Assembly (NCBI GenBank): GCA_000708835.1
Contig: DF237691.1
Coordinates: 1-38,368 of the forward strand
DNA: 38,368 nucleotides
DNA from: Klebsormidium nitens
Lineage: Eukaryota > Streptophyta > Klebsormidiophyceae > Klebsormidiales > Klebsormidiaceae
Direction: 5' to 3'
In this document: positions 21,801 to 29,742 of the stretch, one piece after another
Layout of the letters: every line of letters starts with the position of its first letter
Position numbering within the stretch: the stretch's first letter is position 1
The notes under the pieces: generated by a model
The model's database searches: none
What the model was told of the DNA's origin: nothing
The model's input: the letters and a program-made list of their open reading frames with translations, nothing else
Made by a program: the position numbers and the translations under genes

Positions 21801-23166
21801 GCCTGACATCCGAAGATAAGTGTCAGAAGGCTTTTTCATCTTTGAAAAGGGTTGGCTTTCGTAGGTACTTCTGGCGGCTTCACTGACTGGAAAGATCTGC
21901 TGTCGATTTCCATCATTTTCTCAGGATCACTTGATTCTGGCGAGTACTGGATCGCTGAATCTTGTACAATCAAACCGTTCTCGAAGTTAAGGGGGTTTGC
22001 CAGATTCATCAAAGTGATGGACTCTTATAGATTTTACATTGTTGTTTTCCCACTAATTTCAGATGCACCCCAAACAGGAGCGGCGGCTAGTGGCTGAAAG
22101 ATAAAGGGGGAAAAACTTTATCCGAGACCCTATTGAAAGCTCTTAACCCTCCTCAACGTCAAACCTCTGTACCCTTTCTGAACCCGAAAGGGAGTATCGA
22201 TTGTGTAGCAATACATTCAAATGTAGGATGAGCCGTTTGACACACAATATGCTCGTTGACTTATAGCTTATTAGAACGCCCTAACCCTCGTCTGCAAAAA
22301 ATGGTATCCGTAACCCGTTACTGTGGCACGCTCAGATGGATCCCGAGGAGGAGCGGCGGTTAGTTGCCAATGAGGTGCAGCTGAAGGCGGAGCTGTTAGC
22401 GACCTCAAACTTCGCTTCACATTTCGGAGCCCACGCTTTCTCGTCACCCTGATCCCAAATCGGCAAACTCCCTTTTTCTGGATGCCAAAAATCTGCTCAG
22501 TCCAATATCCTAGATGCGCTTCACTTCCAGAGCGTCTCGGAGCCCACGCTTCTCGAACCTTAACCCTTCTCTTAACCCCAAAGCGGGGATTTACCCGTAG
22601 TGGAACGTAATGATTCCGAATAAATAAATAATTATTTGCCGTCGGAAAGTTAGAAACTCATTTTTGGGTTCGGAAAGTGGATTTTTGCATTCTAAAAATA
22701 ATTGCTCAAGGGCGTTCGGATTCAAAAAAAGTACAACCGGTCGGTAGAAAACAAACAAATGTGGGGCAGAAAAGCGCTCGGGGGACGATTCCGGCCCAAT
22801 TCGGATTTGGGGTCGTATTTAAGAAATTAATTGAGAAGCTGAGGTCGTATTCGATAAAATAATTGTAATTTTTGACCATTCGGAATCATTACGTTCCACT
22901 ACGGTACTTTCTCGAAAAATCGAGAATCTGATCGTCCTGATATCCTATGATCGTGAAACCCTCAGATGGACCCCGAGGAGGAGCGGCGGTTAGTTGCCAA
23001 GGAGGTGCAGTTAAAGGCGGAGCTGTTCGACCGCACGAGCAAGCGGCACATGCTGGTGCTCAAGAAGCGGGACCTGGCCAAGCGGCGCGCGGGGGAGGAC
23101 GAGAAGAAGCTGCTCGTGCAGAAACTACTCCTCGAGGAGGGCTTCGAGCTGGCGGACGAGGACTGA
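18886..23166 (+). CDS. J-domain (DnaJ-type) co-chaperone, likely plastid-targeted
   Basis: Exons: 18886-19348, 19787-19861, 20281-20411, 21158-21295, 22966-23166, all in frame, giving 335 aa. I chose the ATG at 18886 (strong context, MAS-start) over one at 18808 because the next 130 residues are Ser/Arg-rich, short of acidic residues and look like a chloroplast transit peptide. The J domain spans about residues 150-222: SPYETLGV, GIKTAYRNLVKIYHPD with the HPD tripeptide needed to stimulate Hsp70 ATPase, AAYELLMD and NYDRDHKRN. The C-terminal part, ASEAWQAYVARKKKAFEQRG followed by a highly charged helix beginning MDPEEERRLVAKE, resembles plant plastid J-proteins without a zinc-finger domain (type III/C). 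The partner is presumably a stromal Hsp70. The last intron is long (1,670 bp) and holds two decayed copies of the last exon plus transposon-like inverted repeats. Confidence 0.87.
20869..21074. mobile_element. Candidate small inverted-repeat element in J-protein intron
   Basis: TTTACCACGAA (20869-20879) and its perfect reverse complement (21064-21074) bound about 206 bp that is filled with variants of CCGGTTTT and GTCGGTT in both orientations. This fits a fold-back or MITE-like element in intron 3. No clear target-site duplication was found and the terminal repeat is only 11 bp, so this is tentative. Confidence 0.4.
22063..22104 (+). pseudogene. Decayed copy 1 of the J-protein last exon start
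   Basis: After the acceptor TAATTTCAG the sequence reads MHPKQERRLVAER and a stop, clearly related to the true last exon (MDPEEERRLVAKE). Splicing exon 4 to it keeps the frame but ends the protein after 13 residues. It is the most diverged of the copies, so it is the oldest. Confidence 0.75.
22336..22452 (+). pseudogene. Decayed copy 2 of the J-protein last exon start
   Basis: After the acceptor GCTCAG, about 60 bp matches the start of the last exon at 22966 with roughly four differences. A 2-bp insertion (GCTGTTAGCGACC against GCTGTTCGACC) then shifts the frame, and homology ends. Read in frame from exon 4 it would give 38 residues and a stop at 22450-22452. It is a recent partial duplicate of the terminal exon that, if spliced in, would yield a truncated isoform lacking most of the charged C-terminal helix. 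Confidence 0.8.
22595..22904. mobile_element. 310-bp MITE with perfect 27-bp terminal inverted repeats
   Basis: The ends (22595-22621 and 22878-22904) are perfect 27-bp inverted repeats beginning CCGTAGTGGAACGTAATG. TAC is duplicated on both sides (22592-22594 and 22905-22907); a 2-bp TA duplication is an alternative reading. The interior is A+T-rich with no open frame for a transposase. It lies inside the last intron of the J-protein gene, between terminal-exon copy 2 and the functional last exon. Perfect ends suggest recent activity. The superfamily is uncertain. Confidence 0.88.
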
Positions 23167-23700
23167 CCTTTTCGGGGGGTCCGAAATTCTAGGAGAAGGG
23201 GGGAAGGGGTGGGAGAGGCATGTTGCGGATTGGAAGTGCTTAGGGAACGGTGCTGCTCGTGGGGAGCTTTGAGTTGGAGGACTGACGCCTCTCAGGGGGC
23301 TGCGGTTTGAATGGGAAGGTGGGGGGTGGAAAGGGTGAACGGAAGCATTTGATTGTAGTGTTTCGGTTGACAAGAGTGCTGTCCAAGGAGGGCGTCGAGC
23401 TGGAGGACAAGGATAGCCGCCCTCGGGGGGGTGGCCTTTTCACTTGGTTGACGGGAGGGGGGGGAGAGGGGCAAAAGGACGTGTTGGGGATTGCATGAAG
23501 ATTCGGATGTGATGGGTTCAACACTTGTACTTCGAGGAAGCTTCCGAGCTGTATGACAAATGCTGACGGGTCAGGAGCGTGCGTTTTGCTAGGGGCAAAA
23601 GGCGGGGGACGGAGGGGCGTGTACTGAAGTGGGCGCTGGAGAGCGGTTCAATGATGCTTCTTCGAGGAGGGTCTCGAAGGCGGGGACGACGATTGTGTCG
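23120..23700 (+). repeat. Degenerate tandem copies of the J-protein 3' end
   Basis: The sequence around the J-protein stop (GGAGGGCTTCGAGCTGG, then GAGGACTGAC and a G-run) recurs downstream in decayed form: near 23263 (GAGCTTTGAGTTGGAGGACTGAC), near 23386 (GGAGGGCGTCGAGCTGGAGG), near 23535 (GAAGCTTCCGAGCTG) and near 23660 (GGAGGGTCTCGAAGGCG). Spacing is about 125-147 bp. Between the units a second shared block (GGCATGTTGCGGATTG, GGACGTGTTGGGGATTG) supports true tandem duplication over chance. None of the downstream copies keeps a useful reading frame. Confidence 0.65.
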
Positions 23701-25356
23701 TCCAAGAGGTTGTTCCATTTCGTCGGAAGGAGGCGCGCCGTCAGTGTTGCTAAAATTCGGGTGCGAGGGAGTGAGGCATTTAAATTTCTAGCGCAAGCGA
23801 GACCGTAATCAAAAGCGGGCGGGCGCTGCTTTCTAGTGTCAATCTGAACGCATCAGAGGGGGATTGCGACAAGTCGAGACGGTCTCGAAGTGCACGGATG
23901 TTTGGCGCGGGGTTGAGGACCTTTTGAAAGGACCGGCCGTCTGCGGCGGAGACTGAGAGCCCGGAACGGAGTTCGTTCCGTGGGGAACGGGTCCGGGGCT
24001 GGAAGCGCGAGCTGCGACAACGAAGCCTGAGTCGGGGAGCCTCGGCTCAACCTGTATGGCTTCGACTGTGTGGCTTTACGCCGTACGGAGGCTAGGGGGA
24101 GAATCCAAGCCGGATATGCGAGGTGGAAGGTGTGTTGCGACGGAGAAGATTTGATGCTTGCGTTGGGCTGGTTGCGGGTAGGCACCACGCACCCGGACTG
24201 GTCGTCTCGCCAGTGTATTTTGATAAGTCTGATGCTGGGATCATGGCGGAGCTGCACTGGCGTGCTTCACTTGGCGAGCAGCGAGACGGTAGCCCACTTG
24301 TGAGTGTGCGCTTCATTAACATTCTGAAAAGAGGTGGGTGTTGCACAACAGAAAACGGCAGACGGCTTCGCTCGCTGTCAATATGAAAAAGCCGCAGGTA
24401 TTGCTACGACACAGTTGGTGACAAGACTGTAAGTAAATGCTCGCAGATTTTTGAACTATGATGTCAATTGATGTTGAAATGCACATCACCTAAACTCTTG
24501 GGGAACAGGCCGGCGCCGCCGCTGTACTAGGTTGCAGAAAACGCAGTGAAGCCTTCTTTTGACCATAATACATTTATTGAATTGCACTCCGACGCTCAGC
24601 TCATTAAGTCAGTAATTGCAGATGATTGGTGATGTAGTATCTTCAAATCATGTAAGTTGACCATGCTCCATGCGTGCATGCATACAGAGTTCCCATGCAT
24701 CGTCCGCGCACTGGCAGCGGCAAGCAAAATTCAAGTTTTGTTTGCATGATTGATGCTATATTTAAATAACTTTGAACCATAAGAGCTGTCCAATGTGCAT
24801 GTTCCTGAGAAACGTTTCGAAAGAACTTGCCCAGACATGACATCATGCTATGTTTGTGGCCCGGCCCGCTGCAAAATAAACGATTCCGATGCAGTCTATA
24901 TCCGGCCGGCCGGCCACGGGCATGCAAGTCGCATATGCATGGTAAAATGTGAGTTTCTTGGGCCGCCCAGGCGGGCAGTGCTGCACATGGTGCCAGGATC
25001 TGTAGTAGCTAGGCGCCAAGTAGCATGGCAGGCAGGCTGCGACCGTCGAAAGGATGCAATTTTAGCAAAAATCAGATCTAGGACAAAAGTGAATGCCCGT
25101 AGGCATCCAGTCATGCACGGTTCTAGCTGATCGTGCACAGGTCGTTTCCAAGCTGTTTGAAGCCTCGGCCACTGGCTAAGAGTCAAACAATCTGCAACTG
25201 TAGGTTGCGAGCTGCCTGCGATTAGATTCTAATTGTGAGAAGGTTAAATGGACAAACACTGGTGCTTCTGGCGCTGTACCTGATCTCGGACATCAAACCT
25301 CGATAACAGCGGCCCACACGCTCACATCGTGGCAAGCACTTTCAGACGAACGAACC
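23701..25356. other. Intergenic region between the J-protein and ASCH genes
   Basis: No gene is supported. Two convergent genes end on either side, so this is shared 3' flank. Short open frames exist on both strands around 23850-24390; one on the plus strand (24123-24386) is not obviously random but has no recognisable motif. From about 24660 to 25120 the DNA is rich in CATGCA/TGCATG words and contains a CCGGCCGGCCGGCC run at 24902-24915. Confidence 0.45.
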
Positions 25357-26415
25357 TCATGTGAGCTGATGGGAGACTACGGCACTCTTCTGCCGCAGCT
25401 GTCTTGGAACGAAGACCTCACTCCGTCCCGCGGCCTTTTCATCCACGGCTGCATCCTCTAGCTTCGGCGCTTTGTTCAGTCGCACCCGCGCCAGCCACGG
25501 CGTCGCGCCGCAGCTGCCATCAGCCAGCAAATTCTCCGGCTCCTCTCCCCGCCGCTTATGCGAGTTAGAGCCGGGCGACAGAAGCGACTCCGGAGCGGGC
25601 TCCCTCGCACCACCCAGAACCGGCCACTCGCTTATGTCCAGAGCCGGGGGCCTATAGTCCGCCAACAGCTGGGCGCCAAACCGCTTGAGCCCGTCCGCCT
25701 CTCCGTTGCCTTCCGTCTCCATCACCCGCTTTGCCAAATCCTCATTCAAGTTGACCCCGTCTTGTGACTTCCCCCCGCTTGCCCGATCCAAATCAAACCT
25801 TTCCACAGAACCCCCTCTTTTCGCAGTCCCTGACTCGGCGGCTCCGGGGAGTACCCTTCCGCTGCCTTCAGCACGCTCCTCCCTGTTTGCCCGCCCTTGC
25901 TGAACGCCCTCTCTCGCTTGGCCCCTCCCGCTGCTCTTAGAACCGTCCACTCCGACGTTTCCGTCGCCTGATGGCTGACACGTGGCACGTAGCCTGCCCC
26001 TCAAGCCCGTACTTGATTGTGGTCCAATGCTCTCCCGTGTCGAAGTGCGCCCTCTTCCCATGGAGTTCATCAAAGCCGCCCTGGCCGCCAGCGCTCTAGG
26101 GGGCAGAACCGCCTCCCAGTTCGTCCCCCCGGTTTGTGAATCCGACTTGCTGGAAGGCAAATCGCTGCCTATGCGACCCCTGGCTCCCTCGTTCTCTTTC
26201 CCCTCGAAGTCCGGCCTGCTGAACCGCCCCCTACTCCGGCTTGTACTTCTCGAACTTTCCGCGCTCTGTAATTTTTCCAGCGTTATGTGGTCGGCGAACC
26301 GAACGGGTTTGGGGCGGAGCGAAGGTTTGAGGTTTGCAAGCGCGCGGTTTGCGACGGAGGGGTCTAGGTGGAAGATGCCCTGCCAGCCGCGCATCCGCAC
26401 GGGAGCCTCTAGCAG
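25357..26415 (-). CDS. Alternative, long last exon of the ASCH gene
   Basis: An acceptor (CACCCTGCAG) precedes an exon of 352 codons plus stop, in the same phase as the normal last exon, so exon 3 (27465-27583) can splice to either. Its first 45 residues are a clear second copy of that exon: PVRMRGWQGIFHL against PFQMSGAQGIYKL, and LRPKPVRFADHI against LGPNPVKFSDHV. The remaining 300 or so residues are Ser/Arg/Gly/Glu-rich and probably disordered, with one less random block (DISEWPVLGG) about 90 residues before the end. No ATG starts the homologous block, so it is not an independent gene by this reading. Using it would give a protein of about 471 aa. It could instead be an unused duplicate, but a 1-kb frame held open argues for use. 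Confidence 0.7.
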   Translation of the reverse strand: MLEAPVRMRGWQGIFHLDPSVANRALANLKPSLRPKPVRFADHITLEKLQSAESSRSTSRSRGRFSRPDFEGKENEGARGRIGSDLPSSKSDSQTGGTNWEAVLPPRALAARAALMNSMGRGRTSTRESIGPQSSTGLRGRLRATCQPSGDGNVGVDGSKSSGRGQAREGVQQGRANREERAEGSGRVLPGAAESGTAKRGGSVERFDLDRASGGKSQDGVNLNEDLAKRVMETEGNGEADGLKRFGAQLLADYRPPALDISEWPVLGGAREPAPESLLSPGSNSHKRRGEEPENLLADGSCGATPWLARVRLNKAPKLEDAAVDEKAAGRSEVFVPRQLRQKSAVVSHQLT

Positions 26416-26528
26416 CTGCAGGGTGCAAACGGAGAAGCTTCAAACTTGTCCGTACCTAGTTCTTCCTCTTTCGTTCGTTCTCACGGGGGCTGACAAGAGC
26501 GCCTGTGCAATCAGCGCTCCCCCTGCAA

Positions 26529-28594
26529 CTACGAGCTGGCTTTCTTGCCTCCCTTCGCCTTTCCCTTTGCGACTTCACCCTGGTTTGAAGATAAGTCTTT
26601 GACGTGATCAGAGAATTTGACGGGATTTGGGCCTAAGGCGGATCGGAGACCACGGACGGCTGCCGAGGCGACCTTCTTCTCGAGCTTGTAGATGCCCTGC
26701 GCGCCACTCATCTGGAAAGGGACCACCATGCGCTGCAAAGTGGGGGGAAATCGAGCGAGGAATCTTTAGATGCCCAGAGCATGGCTTGGAATATTGAGAT
26801 AAGTAAAAGAAGTGTTCAGTGATGGCCAACTGGTTCGAATTCGTTGTTCTCTTCTGCTTCTCCGTCATGATAGAATCTCTGCAGGAACCGCCTGGAATGA
26901 GAGAGAGGAGGAACGAGAAAGCGTTGTTGCTGAAGAAGGTTCCGAGTGGTCGAGGCATCCAACAAAATGAGGGCCCCAAAGATTGCACGGACGTCAAAAC
27001 AGACAAAAGTTCGAACGGAAGATTTCCCTGCATGCAGAGAATCAATTTCTAACTCCTCACTCCAGTTGTGGCAGTGAAACCCAGACCCAAACCCACTTTA
27101 TCTGAAGGGACGGACTTCCGCTGACTCAACTGTCTTTGATGAGAAAGCGAGAAAAACGACAAAGAGAGCTGAAGCTGGTCTCCATGGAAGGCAAGGAAGG
27201 GAGAGCAAGGCGTGACGGCATATTCTATGACATAGACGGCCAGTGAAGCCATGGCAGACGAAAATAGTTGTAAAGAGCGAATCTTTTGAAACCTGTGTGC
27301 GCAAAGAATGACGGGGCTGACAGTTATAACCACCATGTGTGCAGATTCTGGCAGAGTCAGAATCTAAAAGTTCCATAAGCCATTTGAGTAACTCTGGCAG
27401 CCAAGTGGGCTACAGAGGCATTGGATTCTGAGGTCATGGAGAATCTAACTGAAGCTACCCTCACCTGAGCATTCTCGCAGAGGAAGCCGTACTCTGACAT
27501 CAGCTCAAGTTTGATGGAGTCGGGAAGCGAGTGGACTTGGCTGAGATCCTCTCTACTCAAGCATCCTACGACCTCAACACAGCCTGCACGTTGAGAAGAG
27601 GACTGAGATCATTCCAGTGAATCTAAGAAGGAAAATTTTGTGCTTTCACTTTAACACACGAAGTCACTTCTTAAGCAGTCTCAACCTTAATGACCACATC
27701 ATAGACCAGATTTGAAACCAGCAGGAAAACAGTCAGCATGATGTCCATGACTTGCCAAAGTCATAGCTTTGACTGGCTTGTCAAAGCAAGCAACATCCAA
27801 TCAGATGAAAAAGTTGATAGCTGAGCAGACCTCATCGCCTGCAGTACGACAAATGAAAGGGTGCTTCTTTTTCTGAAAACAGGCTGCACTGCACGTCAAA
27901 CAAAGAACTTTTGGACAATCATGTTGCAAAGGGGGAACTCTTTGAGCATCTCACCGAGCAGAACGGAGGTCGGGTAGTGCTCAGGAAACTTCACTTCAGT
28001 AACACCCTCTGCAGCATAGATATCTCGGTACAGCTCCTCCACAGCGTCAACCCCGTCAGGAGTTTTGGATGCAGCGTGTATCCACAGCCGTCCTGCATCC
28101 CAGTACTAAGTTGATCAGCCTTCCCAAGAGTTGAAAAGCGTTCAGCCTTCTTAGCAGTGTGACGATGCCAGACTGCAGTCACCCCTGCTTCCCGGTGACT
28201 AACCAAAAGTGCAAAAACACCTTATAGGAAATAGTAAACCAAGCAAAAGGTGACTCCGGCAGTGTCTGAGCTTGGTCTCGGGGAGGGTGTCAGATGGTTG
28301 AAAAAGAATCTTCTACTTTTTTTATTCTACAAGCTTTTCAGATTACTTAACAATGCCAACAGTTTGCAAGCAGTGTGCAAGAGTCGATCTTAATGTTTCT
28401 GTGCCACAGCTTAGCTTCTGCCAGTTCTGGTCTTCATGAAGCTTTGTGATCTTTGAGCAATTGGCCTACTACATGACACATGGAACTTGCTCACCTTTGT
28501 GTTTGGTTGGCCAATTCCTTCCTTCGATGCGCTTGATGCCGTAGACAACTAACGAAGCCCAAGGCTGGTGAAGCGTCAAACAGAGCTCCTCCAT
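26529..28594 (-). CDS. ASCH-domain protein (TRIP4/ASC-1 C-terminal type)
   Basis: Minus-strand exons: 28594-28495, 28092-27955, 27583-27465, 26732-26529, all in frame, giving 186 aa. The start ATG opens MEELCLTLHQPWASLVVYG. ASCH hallmarks follow in order: HQPWASL, GIKRIEGRNWPT, RLWIHAASK across the first intron, FPEHYPTSVLLGCVEVVGCL across the second, then FLCENAQ and the strand PFQMSGAQGIYKLEK. The ASCH fold is a PUA-like beta-barrel thought to bind RNA, and in animals it forms the C-terminus of the transcription coactivator ASC-1. The zinc finger of full TRIP4 is not seen; plants also have such ASCH-only proteins. The C-terminal end is Lys-rich. The gene diverges from the FTR1 gene across a 1.15-kb gap. 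A second, longer copy of the last exon lies 114 bp downstream. Confidence 0.88.
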
Positions 28595-29742
28595 GTTTGC
28601 ACTGATCAGATCGACTTCTATCTACGCCGATTAAAATTCAAATTGCACCAAAGTTTGAATCAACCAGCATTCGATTGCTCAATTATAAACCGATCAGAGA
28701 ACCAGGCAACTAATTGTGGCTGTCGCTGCTTCAATCTTCAGAAGTCGTAAAGATGATTTCCATACAATTTCTCACAGCTGCTGAGCGGCGCACAAAGGTA
28801 CTCTGTACTTGCGTGTTTGCGCCCTCTGTCCCGGCAGCAGCCAGTTGTCTCCAGGACCAGAGTCCAGCCGCCTCCAGCGCCTTGCGCCTTCAAAGGACTC
28901 AAAAAACAAGATGAAGGTAGCCGCCTGAGCATGCTGTCAGTGTTACTGAGGTAGCCATTGGAAATTGCTTGAGCGGAAGCCCAGGGCTGGAAGGGCGGAA
29001 TAGCGCCGGACAAGCGGAGCAGATCTAGGCATGGGGAGCCCTCAGCCCGGAATGCTAACTTCTGCGTGGGGCAATCGATCATTGAATCTACGGTTGAGAT
29101 GCAGGCCCGCAGTAAGTTCGTTCATCCATTTCACGGACGGCACATGTATCGCTAAGTAGCCACGTGATCAAACTGTTCTCTCCCGTGAACATCGACGGTC
29201 CTTCTTGGGCTGAGCCGGTCAATCTGACCACTCAGAGCTCAGCGCAAATTTGGGAGGGGAATGTGAGCAGCACAAGCTGAGCACACGCCTCCTCATGGCG
29301 GCGCACAATGTCGCCACCAGGGCACAAGGGGGAAGGAGAGCGGGCTGGTGGCAGCTGCCCGCTTCTCCTTCCTGGCATATTTGCACCTGCCGAGGCTGTA
29401 GTTACTCTTCTTCCGCGTTTGCAGCATTTGCTTCTGTATGCCCCTCTCTGACTGCCAACATCCCCTTCCGTCAGCAGCACTTGGCAGGCCGCACCGCTCT
29501 GCTTCAGAGAGCTGCTCTGCAGCCGACAGTGGCTCCGGCTGACTCACAGCTCATACAGGCGGTCAGGCTTTGCTGCAGCTCGTTTCCAGCTCCTACTTGG
29601 TCGCCACATTGTCCCAGTTTAATAGCCCCACCATTCCTTTGCAGCTGGCGTCACCCTTGTCACTGTTAGTACTAGCACTAGTAGACACTTGACCAGCCAG
29701 CCACATTGCTGCAGCTTGAGGTGCCACTGGCAACAGTTCACC
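28595..29742. other. Shared upstream region of the divergent ASCH and FTR1 genes
   Basis: Head-to-head spacing of 1,148 bp between two start codons, with no gene supported inside it. It should contain both promoters. No recognisable iron-response or core promoter element could be identified with confidence. Open frames here on both strands are Cys/Ser-rich and look like chance frames. Confidence 0.5.

Noticed and set aside
24123-24386. Plus-strand open frame of 87 codons between the J-protein and ASCH genes
   Set aside because: No recognised motif, no acceptor or donor in suitable phase, and it overlaps an equally long frame on the other strand.
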